Shown here piece by piece: positions 1 through 11,440 of a stretch of DNA of 64,000 nt (the first letter of the stretch is position 1; each line of letters starts with the position of its first letter). The translations under genes were made by a program, and so were the position numbers. This stretch comes from Bothriochloa decipiens. Lineage: Eukaryota; Streptophyta; Magnoliopsida; Poales; Poaceae. Under the pieces are notes generated by a model. It was not told the DNA's origin. It ran no database searches and worked only from the letters and a program-made list of their open reading frames with translations. Where the stretch lies: contig CM041633.1 of assembly GCA_023333625.1 (NCBI GenBank), positions 12,054,601 through 12,118,600 on the forward strand, in the 5' to 3' direction.

Positions 1-583
1 TTCGACGTTCTACATATGGTTGGAAAGCTAACTTCATAAGGAAGCCATTAGAAGTGGTCTCACGTCAAAACCTCTTTGGAGTCCATAGGAATTGTCGAAG
101 CAAATCGGCATTCTGAATCTATCTTGGTGCTGCGTCACCTTATTTTAGTCCAATGGGCCGTGTATCGTTTATGAGCCGTTAGTGGGCGCGTCCAGGGTAG
201 GCGATGACCCTAAGTCCTTTATAAACATACGCCGCCACCGTCGTTAGGTTTTGGGTTTTGCTTAGATTATTCTGTCCATTGACAGCCGTCGTTCATCGGT
301 TTGTGGAACCCCAACTCGAGTGCTTAATCATTCATTTGCAGATTGTCCCATTAATTGAGCTGCGTTCTTTCGAGTTCTTGCTTGTGTTCTTCGTTTCGCA
401 GGCAGGGATTAGCCTTTGTGGCGAGGTCAACCGGTTGGAGACACGGTTGATAACCAGAGGAGTCGTGGTGCTAAGATTGCAGGGTTCGGGTCTTTGGATC
501 TAAAGCCGGATCGGTGTGTCGTGCTCCACCAAAACGATAGTTATCTCCATCTGACGGAAGATCAAGGAATCACGTCCCCATCA
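1..583 (+). mobile_element. Partial LTR-like or promoter-like segment at the left edge
   Basis: This stretch has no coherent coding frame. It contains a TATA-like CCTTTATAAA near 217-226, followed by a leader-like stretch that turns GC-moderate. Near 575-590 it reads CCCCATCAACTGGTGCTC, which resembles the LTR end and start of the internal region in some grass gypsy elements; that resemblance is from memory. It stops abruptly where homology to the Tekay-type LTR at 18589 begins. I read it as the remains of a second plus-strand LTR element that continues left of the window. It could also be other promoter-bearing repeat DNA. Confidence 0.35.
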
Positions 584-587
584 ACTG

Positions 588-1223
588 GTGCTCAGCAAAG
601 CAAGGGCGGCACTGACTAGGGTTCAGAGAGGAGTTGCGGCCATGGATTAAATGTTTATATAGCCCGGACGCGCGGAGGCGAGCAACCGAGCGGCGTGGAG
701 GCGGCACGGGTCGGAGTCGGTCGTCCGACTCGATGCTGGTCAGAGAAGGAAGAAGGAGCGTGGGCCCCACACGTCAGTTAGAGAGAGGGAGGCGACGCAT
801 GGTGCGGCGGCCTTGCTAGGCTTCAGCCTGGTGGCCCAAGAAGAAGAAGGCGAACGGGCCGCGCGCGGAGAGGGAGCAACGGGCCGAGCGGGGAAAATGA
901 AAGAGAAGCCGGTCGGGCCGCCTGAGCTAGTCGGGCCAAAAGGAAAGGAGGGGAGAAGAGGGAACACAAAACTATTTTTCTTTTATTGGAATCTTTTTCA
1001 AAAGTATTTTCAAAGAGATTTTTAATTCCAATTCAAATCCAACCAAAACCAAACATCACACAATAAAATATGCACCATGATGAATGCACAACATGCTTCT
1101 TGACCTAGGATTAATTTTAATTTTACAAAAATGATTATTTTGCCTAGGTTAAATCCCACCAAAAATGCTAATTTAAAAACAAATTGACTATTTTAAAAAT
1201 CCTAAAAAGTTTAGGGTGTTACA
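588..1223 (-). repeat. Truncated 3' LTR of the Tekay-type element
   Basis: It aligns almost continuously with 18589-19207 of the 5' LTR, including the TATA region and the TGTAACACCC terminus, which lies on the minus strand at 1223. The full LTR is about 2.9 kb, so only the U3 side up to just past the TATA box remains. Scattered substitutions and a small indel (extra bases near 1147-1156 relative to the other copy) separate the copies. Confidence 0.9.
654..664 (-). promoter_or_regulatory. LTR TATA box (3' copy)
   Basis: The minus strand reads GGCTATATAAAC, the same motif as at 18654-18664 in the 5' LTR. It lies in a GC-rich U3 where an LTR promoter is expected. Confidence 0.6.
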
Positions 1224-1240
1224 ATTCTACCTCCCTTAAG
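1224..1240 (-). other. Polypurine tract of the Tekay-type element
   Basis: The minus strand reads CTTAAGGGAGGTAGAAT directly before the LTR start TGTAACACCC. Position and composition fit the plus-strand primer site of a gypsy element. Confidence 0.8.
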
Positions 1241-1269
1241 AAAATCTCATCCTCGAGATTGGATTTTGC

Positions 1270-1478
1270 TTACTCAAACAACTGTGGATTAGCTGCCCTT
1301 AGTGCATCCTCAGTTTCCCAAGTTGCCTCAGCCTCTGAGTATCGATTCCACTGCACCTTGCATATCTTGATAACCCAACTTCGGATAACCTTTTCAGCTG
1401 TATCGAAGGTCCTTAGTGGAAACTCTTCATATATGAGGTCATATTTAACAGTAAGTTCCTCCAAACGTAAGTGTTCCT
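1270..1478 (-). pseudogene. Chromodomain and pol C-terminus of the Tekay-type element
   Basis: The final part of pol ends in a chromodomain-like sequence: VKVQW-type core (here ICKVQWNRYS), then EATWETEDALR, then NPQLFE and a TAA stop. In chromoviruses this domain follows the integrase and is thought to direct insertion to particular chromatin. The aromatic and acidic positions EATWE are preserved. Translation upstream of 1478 runs into the CACTA element, so the apparent start inside it is not real. The preceding part of pol resumes at 10366. The frame is compatible with the other side once the insertion and one copy of the CCT duplication are discounted. Confidence 0.85.
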
Positions 1479-1499
1479 CACTACAAAATTTTGTCTCTA

Positions 1500-2100
1500 T
1501 TGCCACTTGAAGCCATTTGCATCACCACAAATTATATTATAATAAGGGTATATTTTGCAACATTTGTCAAAAATGTGGCAATAGGGGGATTATTTTGCCA
1601 CAAAAATAGTGCATTGCAATTTTTACGTTCACCGTTGTAAGAGGTGAGACGTATAGCAACCCTTCTTTAAAAAGTGTTGCTATTGATTAATTATATTGCC
1701 ATGATGACATTTTGTTGTATTAGTTTTGATTGGCGTTGCAACTGTCTGATGCTCTTGCAACCAAATAAATATTGTTGCTATTGCTTGAAATTATTGCCAA
1801 AGTGTTGTTGGGATGCAATATTTTTCATGACCATTGCAATTAGTTATTGTTTATTGCAACTAAATTTCTAAAGCGATGCAATAGTATGTTGCTATTGCTA
1901 CAGTTTTGTTTTGTTGTAATATTTCTCATGGTCGTTGCAGTTGGTAGTTGTTTATTGCAACTAAATATTTAAAGTGATGCTATAGTATGTTGCTATTGGC
2001 ACGTATGTATTTGATTGCTATAATTTCTAGTGTCGTTGTAATATGTTGTTGTTGGAAACACATGTATTTTGTGGGCTTTGGGTATAGCATAAAGGCCTAG
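1500..2100. repeat. Left subterminal repeat region of the CACTA element
   Basis: Many short motifs in both orientations (TATTGCCAC, GTTGCAAC, TGTTGCTATTG, ATTGCAA) recur every 15-40 bases. In CACTA elements such arrays bind the element-encoded DNA-binding protein; that role is family knowledge. Confidence 0.75.
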
Positions 2101-2527
2101 GCCTGCAAACGAATCGACTCCTAGCGATGATATACATGATCACCTATCACTGTTGTCAACCCCAGCTTAGTTGGTGCCTTAGCAAGGAACATGGAAACAC
2201 CAAGGCACATGACGCAAGGCTCTTTAGTGAGAGAAACTAACATAGCATCATCACTGGTGTGGCTCTTGTCAACATGCACTGAGTATATAGAAGTCCAAGT
2301 CACCAGTTGTTTGATACTTCTGTTATGTCTCTATAGTTTGATCGGCAATTGATATTGATTATGCCTCTATAGTTTGATCGGCAATTGATATTTGCTTTGT
2401 TTGCTTATTTGAGATATAGCCTTCTATGACATAGCGTTTATGTCATAGATAATGAAAAATTATGTCATGTTTCACAAACCATTGACCATGGATGTTTATA
2501 CAAGTGTCACAAAGGACAACTGAATGT
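2101..2527. other. Unassigned CACTA interior
   Basis: No domain is recognised. A short phrase, TATGCCTCTATAGTTTGATCGGCAATTGAT, is near-duplicated in tandem around 2325-2390 (TGTCTCTATAGTTTGATCGG, then GCCTCTATAGTTTGATCGG). I see nothing else. Confidence 0.5.
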
Positions 2528-3172
2528 CAATATCAAAGTTCCGCTAGGCGATGCCTTGGGCACGCCTAGGTGTGCTTAGTCGCGAGGCTGAGGGTGTCCG
2601 CATTAGGGTAGGCAGACCCCTAGGCTACGATAGCTCGGTGACAACGCAAGTGGGGGTGGAGGAGCATCCGGCGTAGGAGCTTCGGACGGGCACAGATGCA
2701 TGCGCGGTGAGGCTAGGGCATAGCCGGGAGGAACGTGACCTGCAAGCACAGCTAGGAGGTGACAAGGGACTGGTGAGAGAGGCATGCGCAGCCAATTGGT
2801 GGCCTCAGAGAAGGAGGAGGTAGGTGTCGGTGAAGGGAGGAGGCAGTGGCATGGTCACAGAATGAAGAGGCGGAGAAAGCAAAGTTGTGAGTCTCGTGAA
2901 TGATTCGTTTTCCTACGGCTGGGAGGGGTGGTGAATGGATAAGGTGGACATGAGGGATGTGGTGGGCTGGGCTTTTTCTATGGGCATTTCTAGTTTCTAT
3001 CCAACTTAAGTTAATTGATTTCTTATTTTTTCTTTTATTTGAGATAATCTGAGGTAATATACAGGTATATGTACAACAATTAAAACTCCTAGAAAAATGC
3101 CAGCCTAGGCGCTATGCTAAGAGTCAGCGCCTAGAATCCGCCTAGCGCCTAGCGAAACTTTCTAAAATATTG
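2528..3172. mobile_element. Nested 645-bp terminal-inverted-repeat element with CTAGGCG motifs
   Basis: The left end CAATATC-AAAGTTCCGCTAGGCG and the reverse complement of the right end, CAATATTTTAGAAAGTTTCG followed by CTAGGCG, form an imperfect inverted repeat. CTAGGCG/CGCCTAG motifs cluster at both ends. The centre (about 2600-2960) is GC-rich and has no convincing ORF. It looks like a non-autonomous DNA transposon, possibly hAT- or Mutator-like; the superfamily is not established because I cannot fix the target duplication. Confidence 0.55.
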
Positions 3173-5852
3173 TCATATGACATGGCAATTTAATATATTG
3201 TAGCCCACCATATATACTGCAGCCCACAAGATCAAGTTATAACCAGCAAGCAAATTGAAAATGGGCACATTATTACTTGGCAAATTAGTTTATTTCATAA
3301 TAAATGTCAAAATAATTTTTACATGTTAAACTCAACCCAAGATACATAAATCTCACATGTCCAAGTCATTATATTACCACAGGTTCAACCAAGTTGTAAA
3401 ATAAGTAGCCACATATCCATCCAAACCTTTTGCTGAAAAATGAAACAGGGCAAAGGAGATAATGTTTAACATAGTACTTTTAGTGCTGTCAACAATTAAC
3501 TGGTAATGCATGCACCTGGCAGATTACCTAACACTATTTGAGCATATTTGACTTGTCAGAAACATCAGACAGGGATCCAGCACCAAGTGCATATGACAGC
3601 ACCATTTAGGTTGGTCAAGTAGAGAAACACCTTAGGGGCAACTAGTGCTAATAGCTGCCTCTAGGCAAACTCCTCATCTTCATACAAACTCACTGCATGC
3701 AGCAGGAAACAAATCGTGAGAAATACAAGTGCAAAGCAAAGCACCCAAACTTATATTGATTGTCAAAACCTTCTACAACCAATGACCAGGATGAAGAGAA
3801 AATACTTGGCCCATGCATATCAACGGCAGCAGCAATGAATAATCTTGGTATTCATACAGATCCGTCTAAAATGAATGTAACTCTTAGGAAATAAACAACA
3901 ATTCTCATAGCTACTCGCTTCTAAACTATAGATGGATATCTTCCATTGAACTGAGGAGCAACCAACAAGCTAAGGGCAGTTACCACATTAAACAGTATAA
4001 ACATATGGATCAATATTACATTGTGATAGCTTTTTAAAGAGCAAAGTTATCACATTTGATTCATATCGTCTCATGATAACCACAAAGTTTGGTATTTGTT
4101 GTGTTAAACAAACTAGAAGGATTGGAGGGTGTGATCATATCATATTCATAATAAGCTCTAATGTGGTAATGTGAACTATGTGATCAAATGGCTGTACTAT
4201 GAATGAATACAGAGATTGCATTAATCATTTTGTACATTCCATTATACCAGATTCTAACATAAAAGACTGGCTGCAGATCCTTGCCTCTCAGCCAAGATGT
4301 GTCATAAAAAATCCATCGGATGTGCAGTAGCTATCCTTGCATCTCAACTATCATTTTTCCAGACTCTTATGTGAGAAATAGGTCTTACAAATCCATCGTA
4401 TGGGTAGCAGGTATCATTTAATTAGAGGATCATAGCCAAGATGCTCAAAGTTGGCATGATTTCTCAATACAGAATTTCTCAAGTCCGAAAAATGCAATAG
4501 GACAGATCAAATGTAGCAAATAATAGCAGGCTACTTAACATCTAGCATCCCCGTCACATCTCCTGTCTAACTGTCAACAGAAACCTCAAGGAAAAAATTC
4601 ACATTTGGATAGTATACTATGTGGGGTTTGCTATTCCATAAGAGTGGTAAAATGGTAATTGAATTGTAGAGACAGGGCACTGGAAACGCAATACAAGGCT
4701 GAAGATCACTAAAGATTATGCATTTTAGGACGACAAATTTCCTAGTACCCTATCCAATACAGATCTATCAGTGATAGACTACATCATATTTATGAGTAAT
4801 CAATTTTTCACTGCACATGCTCACTGGAATACAAAGGTCTTAAGATGCTTACACATATGTGTCGTATTCTTATTCAAACGGAACCAGATTTCATCTCAGT
4901 GTTTATAAATTTTTTGAAGCCGATGTATCTTCAATATACAAGTGAATATTCTTTATTATTTCAGTGCTATTAGCAGTGCTTGACTAAGGTGCTCCAGACT
5001 GCAATATCTCCTTTGAAGTAATTTTTTCTCCTAAGGCATAGGAAAATATTCTGGTGCGATGTGTGCATCAAAATCGATTGTATTTTTTATATTGATAGCA
5101 GATGCCTAGTTGTCTGTTGTCTACTAATGGTCTCTTGTTTGTACCATTCGCAAATCGATGAAATTATTCATTCATACCTGTGGGTTGCCGTTTGCTTCCT
5201 CCCCATTTCCTACCTGCTGATCCATGATGTGCACAGAGGGTTGACGGGCAGGGAGGCTCACTCAGGAGGAAGGGTCACCAGGGAGGGTATGAAACATTTA
5301 TTTGGTATGAATCATCTGCTACACATTATAAAAGGCCACTAGGAACAAGCTTTCAAATATGACTAGATACAAATGCTGAGTTAACCAAAGGAATCTGGGA
5401 CAAGACAGAATGCCTCTTACATGACTCCTATGTGTAGATTAGAAGATACTTGTATGAAAATAGTACAACTAATTAAAGAAAAAGTAGCAACGGCATGCAT
5501 GCAAATTAACAAACAACTAGCCCTGCTTGAACAAGGGCGTTTAAATTAATATATAACACTGTCATTCTATTCTCTAATAATTTAATGTTTCCTAACTTAT
5601 CTGAAATGGTCAGTTCAGTTTAAAGGATAAACCGCTGATTCAAAGAACAAAACATATTGGTATTAACAGTAACAATTCAACATGCAGTAAAGCAGATTTA
5701 GAATAATCGTTCAGAAAGAAAGCTGAGAGCTACTTCACAGAGATTTTAGGTCAGAAAGTTAGCACAATTTATCGCTTGGTATCAGGTCGACGGTGGATAC
5801 TCAAGAAATCTTATCTCGGACCATTTTCCTATCTTCCACTAGTTCAGGCACA
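3173..5852. other. AT-rich CACTA interior, no gene recognised
   Basis: About 2.7 kb of AT-rich DNA with frequent stops in all frames. Together with the GC-rich island at 5853-6343 it could be intron and 3' sequence of a captured minus-strand gene, but no exon can be defined. A 93-residue frame at 5061-5342 has no recognisable features. Confidence 0.4.
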
Positions 5853-6343
5853 TTACGAATCACAACCTACTTCACCCGAAGGAAAAAAAAAAGAAAATGC
5901 CCTAATACTTTTTTTTCTTACGAATCTGAAATACCATAATACTAGCGAGACGATATGCAAATGCTTACACCATACTCGAGGGAGAAGTGATCGTGCTGCT
6001 TCCTGCGATGACTGCAAGCAGATGGGGCGGACTCTGTGCGACAGGGTGGGCTGGAGGCCAGACAATGGGATGGTGCGGAAGGGGCTGGGGAGGGCTGCGC
6101 CGGCAGGGCTGGATCGACTGCAGGGGCTGGGGCGGCGGCGGCGGTTGGATGGTGTGTGGGGCTGGTCGGCGGCGTTGGGTGGATGGATTGCGAGGCTGTG
6201 GTGGCGGCGGTGGGTGAACGGATCGCAGGGGTCGGGTCGGGTGCTGCGAGATGCGAAGACGAAGGAGGTGGATTTCGGGCGAGTAGATAAGGTAGGCACG
6301 GGCGGTGGAAAGTTTTTAATTGCGCGCGCGAATTCTGCAGCAT
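5853..6343 (-). other. GC-rich first-exon-like island inside the CACTA element
   Basis: A sharp GC-rich block in otherwise AT-rich DNA. On the minus strand it reads as proline-, serine- and alanine-rich peptide (runs of TAA, PTPP and PAPSAP type), in the way grass 5' UTRs and first exons do. Open frames exist on both strands because of composition, so no protein is claimed. It faces away from the second island at 7851-8460. The most likely reading is a captured host-gene 5' region; chance composition is the alternative. Confidence 0.4.
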
Positions 6344-7850
6344 GCCAATTGGTAAAACCGAATCTCTATTTGTGGTGGCGATGCGCGCGGCATGGCGGGA
6401 AAAGAAAAAGAAAAGACTGCGCGGCCTGCACCAAAATTTAGTGCCGGAAGTTTATTAGTGTCACAAATGAAGCATATGAATATTTTTTTAGAGAAAGCGT
6501 ATGAATATCTTAGTTTAACCACCTTGATCCAATTTTTTGAGGATGTAACAATGATGTAGTATGAATTCTCGTATTTTGAAATTTTACTTAATTTTTAAAT
6601 TATTTGAATAAATTTGGTTAGTGAAATGACCAAAACTAAAGTAGTATAACTCGATGGGATATATATTTTTATAGATGTCAAGTGTTTCATACAAAATCAT
6701 TGATGGTCAAAAAAATTCCTATTACTAGTCCTCCACTACTATAGAACTAGTTGTCACGGTTGGGTTTTGGCTCGAACCAATAGTGATATTGGATTATCAG
6801 TATCGGTATTTCGCTTGAATCAGCAGTGATAGGTGGTACACAAATTTTATTAACTTTTCTCATATGAGTGTTCAATGAAGACAAACTCTATGCTAATGTT
6901 CTCTTAGATTGAAAAATGACCTAAATGAAAGTTGTATATCTTGTTGAGATGTATTATATTTTTAGAAAAAATGGTATAAATGTTCAAATTTTTGTAATTT
7001 GAAATAATTGTTTATGATTTTTAAGGATTTACATGGTAGTTTATTATTTTAGAAAAACACATAAATGCTCAATATCACCTTAGAAACTAGGAAAGGGCCA
7101 AATTGTCTAGTTTTGGTAGCTAGAGGGTAAGAGGAGGACTATTGGCATAGGCATCCACAAAAGTTTTGAGGACTAGAAATAGATTTTTTTTCCAAATTTA
7201 AATAGGGTATTTGTCATTTACCTATGCTTGTATTTGGTTATTATTTTTGTTATGTTTGGTGTTATCATAGGCCCTATCAATTTTAGAGCATTATCTCTTT
7301 AATTTTCCCTATACTCACTACCATGTTTTGAGATCTGTTGGCTCAGGTTTTGCACCATTCGAAAATAATATATTTAAACAAAAGTTGCAAGAAAGTATAT
7401 ACTTGAGTACAAAATGTTTTACGGTATACTCATAGAGATCAAAGTCACTCCTTGCCCTCTTAAATGTGTTTGCATTCAGGAATCAGGATGGTCATGGTCC
7501 TTCCATCTTCAAAATGCAAACAAATAAACATATGAGAGGAGAGCATCATTAGCAAATGCTCATGACGTGGATAATCCTAATTGATCATTAAAATATAAAT
7601 CTTAACAATAGAGACAGTGAAAGCAATATATCTAGAAAAGTCATAAGATCTTATAATTAAAAATGGAGGACATAACCTTACTTTTGCATATTTATTATTT
7701 ATGTAAAACAAATTTAATTATAATTTGGTCTATAGTATCTCTTCTCTCAAAAAATAAAAACCAATTAACTAAAAAAACCTATGATCGAAGACATAAAATA
7801 ATAGAAAATTTTAGGCGGCTGAGAAAATGTACCAAAACTTTGGGCGGCCA
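6344..7850. other. AT-rich CACTA interior between the two islands
   Basis: No coding signal. Around 6735-6835 the text alternates ACCAATAGTGATATTGG and GAATCAGCAGTGATA, which resembles decayed MITE sequence. Nothing else is supported. Confidence 0.4.
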
Positions 7851-8460
7851 AATTGCCGCCCGTCCAATCCAAATGCATTTTCCTAAATATTTGCCGTGCC
7901 GCACACCTCTTTATCTGCCGCACTCCTCTCAGATCCGCCCAGTGCTCCCGTACCTGTACGCCGCCGCCAGGCTCACAAGCATTTGTTTCGGCCACTACCA
8001 TCCGCCGTCGCGCTCTCGTTATAGGCATGGAGGTCCAGACCTAGGAGCAGAGGCACGTCCTCGGAGGCGCATGCGTGGAGGCATGTCCTCGGCGGCGTAG
8101 GCGTTGAGGGGCATGTCCCAGCGCCGCCGCTGGTCTTGTGCACGTCCACGGGACCACGCCGCCGTCGTCTTCCGCGCGTCTGCGACGTCCGGCGTCTTCC
8201 CCGCGTCCATGCCGCCGGTCGTCTTCCACGCGTCCGCTTTGCCCGGCGTCTTTCCCGCTTCGGCGCCGCCGGTCATCTTCCTGCGTCCACGCCGCCAGGC
8301 ACCCCCCGCACCATCCACAATAGCAAGCAGGGTGACGTTGCCTCCACGACGCTGTCGGTTGTCTCCATGCTGGCACATCTAGGATTTCTCGGCCGCACAC
8401 CATCAGATGTTATTTCCACGACGAATCTATCCCATCCCTTGAGGTCGAGATGAGGTACTG
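7851..8460 (+). other. Second GC-rich exon-like island in the CACTA element
   Basis: Dense CpG and triplet-like GTCTTCC-CGCGTCC repeats run across 8160-8290. Long frames open on both strands (for example 8136-8453 plus and 8019-8378 minus) are explained by composition and by an internal short repeat of the type GCCGGTCGTCTTCC. It is followed downstream by splice-like sites and the small exon-like block at 8757-8835, which suggests a captured plus-strand gene 5' end. Confidence 0.4.
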
Positions 8461-8756
8461 CTGCTGCTCTATCTTATCCCCGGATATTGATTTGTAGTAG
8501 TGGAAAATAGTAGGTGTACAACATTTGGTTTGATTTAGTGAATAAAAAATCGATCTGAAGGATATGAATAATTAGATCTTCCTTTTCATATCTGGTATTC
8601 TGGTTAGCTTGTGCCCTGTGTGACGTTGCATAATCTGTTCGTCTCTTGGCTACTGCAGTGTGAGTGGTTCTCTGAATCTCTGATGTACTGGACTACTAAT
8701 TTTGTGATTACTCAAGCTTCAGTAATACATTCATTTTTATTTGATTTTATTTGCAG

Positions 8757-8835
8757 GTTCTGATCTTCTAGACTTGGGGAATGGACAATTCAATTTGCTT
8801 CCAGTCTTGCTTTGGCCAGCAATTGTTATTGGAAG
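8757..8835 (+). other. Exon-like block with flanking splice consensus
   Basis: A 79-base block is preceded by TTGATTTTATTTGCAG, a pyrimidine-rich acceptor, and followed by GTAATTTGC, a donor. It lies about 300 bases past the GC-rich island, as a second exon would. It has no recognisable protein similarity. This supports transduplication of a host-gene fragment by the CACTA element, though acceptor-like strings are common in AT-rich DNA. Confidence 0.35.
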
Positions 8836-9639
8836 GTAATTTGCTACTTTCACAATTTCAATATGCTTTTTATCCCAAAGAGGAGCACCTGGTTTAATTC
8901 TATTATTAAATGGAGCAGCAGCCAGCGGGTTTTATTCTATTCGGTAGAGGAGCAGGTTTTCCATGTCGTGAACTATAAATGATCCCTATGCATGAGCCCC
9001 AATAATCCAACTGTCATAATTTCGTATAATATTACTACTGTTTTCAAACTTAGTGGACCTGATTGGAACATCCAATTGCAGGAACCAAATTTGTGCATGC
9101 TATTAACATGTCATTTTCCTTCATGAACTCAAACTATACCTGAGGACAAAGATTATGTTAGGCAACAGTTTAGAACCTTGCTACTGTCACCTGAAAGCAA
9201 AATAGCCGCAATCTAATAATAGTACTAACAAACATCAGGCCATGAATATTTCGACAATAGACTACTATACATACATGAGAGATGGGATAATATACAGATG
9301 TGATTTTCTTTTAGCATCATTCTTTCTATGGCAATTACATATGTGATTTGCAATGTCACTGTGTTGAAAAACGTCAGCCTATACCAAATGTTAATGCTCT
9401 TTTTTTTCAGGATAAATGTAGAGCTTGAGTGAAGCACAAGAATGACGGGATGGTCCAAATCACGGCGAGCTTCATTTTGACGTTGGCCAGGCTTTATTTT
9501 GATGTTGCTGTTTAGGAACAAATGTATTGAATATCTTTATTTTGGAATGGTTTGAATAATGTTTGTAGCCGAGTTTGATATTGGATTGCTTAATTCTGGA
9601 ATTGAACCAATTGAATATATATTTTTGTTTAATAGCTTT
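8836..9639. other. AT-rich CACTA interior, nothing recognised
   Basis: No ORF with family features. A 98-residue minus frame at 9225-9521 shows no motif and overlaps low-complexity T runs. Confidence 0.4.
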
Positions 9640-10340
9640 ATTCAAATGCTTGTTGTTGCCTATTGAGTTTCTAATTAATTAAATTAATGGTGCTGCAATA
9701 TTGTTTGGTGGCACCAAACCAAAAGCATTGTAACAGTGGCTATTGGTAACCATATTTTTGTGGCAATATATCCTATAGCAACGAAAAATTTGCATAGCAA
9801 TAGTGGTTGCATCTTATAGCAACTACACGATGAACGTGGCAATTGCACATATTGCCACCACTTATTGGTGTTGCCATGAGTCTTGTTGCCACACTTGTTA
9901 TGTGATGCAATAGAGGTTGCACCATATAGCAATAAAACCTTGAGCGTGGCAATTGCACATGTTGCCACAACTTCTTGGCGTTGCGATATGATCCTTATTG
10001 CAACACACGTTAAGCGTGGCAATACATTGTTTTACAATACACATTTATCGTTGCTAGTACATCATTTGCAACGGCACGGGCAAGTTGCCATTGCAAAATC
10101 TAGCGACACCTAAGGCGTTGCATTAGTTGTTGTTGCCACACCTACAACCATAGTAACAACTTATGTTGCAACGCCAAGGTGTTGCAATTACAAAACACAT
10201 TTTGCAACATTTTTTAGAAAAGCGTAGTCCAAAGCTTTACCCACGCAAGCGTTTGCAATGCCTCGCAATGAAAAAATAGTGTTGCTATTTCTGCTATTGC
10301 AACTATTTTGGGCCTATTGCAACACTTTTTGAGTGTTGAA
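9640..10340. repeat. Right subterminal repeat region of the CACTA element, with a roughly 110-bp tandem repeat
   Basis: It is dense in GTTGCAAC, TGGCAAT and TATTGCAAC motifs, mirroring the left end. Units around 9802-9911 and 9912-10021 align as a tandem pair of about 110 bp, each containing GTGGCAATTGCACAT, ATTGCCACAAC and TTGGCGTTGC-like blocks. Confidence 0.75.
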
Positions 10341-10365
10341 ATAGGGTCAAAATTTAGTACTGCCT

Positions 10366-11440
10366 TCTCTGGTACACGCAGACACTTCTTAAGTTGAGAC
10401 ACATGGAACACATCATGCACACCCGCTAAACTCTCAGGCAACTCCAACTGATAAGCCACTTCTCCACATCTTTTTAAAACTTAAAATGGGCCAACATACC
10501 TTGGTGCAAGTTTCCCTTTCTGGTTAAACCTTTTCACACTCCTCATAGGAGACACCTTCAAGTACACATAATCACCTTCCTTGAATGACAACTCTCTCCT
10601 CCGTGTATCGGCATAACTTTTCTGGCGAGACTATGATACCCTCAAGTTCTCCCTAATCACTCGTACTTGTTCTTCTGTGGTTCTCAGAACATCAGTCCCG
10701 AACAATTAACTTTCCCCAGTTTGATTCCAAAACAACGGCGTCCTGCACGTACGCCCATACAGAGCTTCAAACGGTGCCATCTTGAGACTCTGTTGATAAC
10801 TATTATTGTATGAGAACCCTTCATAGCACAAATTCTTATCCCAACTTGTACCATACTGTAATGCACAAGCTCTCAACATGTCCTCCAGGATCTGATTAAG
10901 TCTCTCAGTCAGACCATCAGTCTGTGGATGATATGCTATACTAAAGGTCAACTTTGTTCCCAAAGCACTATGCACTGCTTTCCAAAAGTGAGATGTGACT
11001 TGAGTACCTCTATCAGACACGATCTTCTTTGGCACCCCATGTAAATAAACAATCTTTTCCATGTACAGTTTTGCTAACTTTGGGCCATTGTACTTTGTCT
11101 TCACCGGCAAAAAGTGAGCAACTTTGGTCAATCGGTCTACTATTACCCAAATAGAGTCGAAACCTTTCTGAGTATGAGGTAAACCTGTTATAAAGTCCAT
11201 GCCGACCTCTTCCCACTTCCATTCAGGTATCTTCATTAGCTGTAATAATCCAGTTGGCCTTTGATGTCCAGCTTTCACATGTTGACAACTATCACAAATA
11301 GCAACATACTCTGCCACATCCCTCTTCAGACCAATCCACCAATACTTTTCCTTGAGATCCATGTACATCTTAGTACTTCCAGGATGGATAGAGTAAGCTG
11401 ACTCATGGGCCTCTCACAGAATTGCCTAACGAAGAGCTTT
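10366..11440 (-). pseudogene. Integrase region of the Tekay-type pol
   Basis: The zinc-binding part ends in YVAICDSCQHVKAGHQRP. The core domain follows with GMDFITGLPHT (first Asp), SDRGTQVTSHFW (second Asp, with G for the usual N) and HPQTDGLTERLNQ (Glu), so the D,D,E residues are all readable. The C-terminal part has the conserved VFHVSQLKKCLRVPE that precedes the chromodomain in chromoviruses, and the CACTA element begins immediately after it. Frame changes near 10690-10870 and in-frame stops (for example in the Y-V-G-P-F segment near 10490) disable it. The enzyme would have inserted the element's cDNA into nuclear DNA. Confidence 0.9.

Larger units (their letters stand above)
1479..10362. 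mobile_element. CACTA (En/Spm-type) DNA transposon, non-autonomous, 8.9 kb
   Basis: The left end is CACTACAAAATTTTGTCTC. The right end is a degraded inverted copy, TCAAAATTTAGTACTG. Both are flanked by the 3-bp duplication CCT (1476-1478 and 10363-10365), which is the target duplication size of this superfamily. Both subterminal regions are packed with TTGCAAC/GTTGCAAT-type motifs. No transposase-like frame (TNP2 or TNPA) is visible, so it must have moved with enzyme supplied in trans. The interior holds two GC-rich exon-like islands, an exon-like block with splice signals, and a nested TIR element. It sits inside the pol of the Tekay-type element. Confidence 0.88.

Noticed and set aside
5776..6441. 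Long open frames on both strands in a GC-rich block
   Set aside because: Overlapping frames in several phases follow from GC composition. No domain, no consistent codon bias and no start context.
8019..8453. Several overlapping frames of about 100-120 residues
   Set aside because: All derive from one GC-rich block with internal short repeats. The opposite strands are equally open, so none is favoured as coding.
9640..10340. Repeated short motifs considered as a CRISPR-like array
   Set aside because: Repeats are short, irregular and in both orientations, without fixed-length spacers. They belong to the CACTA subterminal region of a plant genome.
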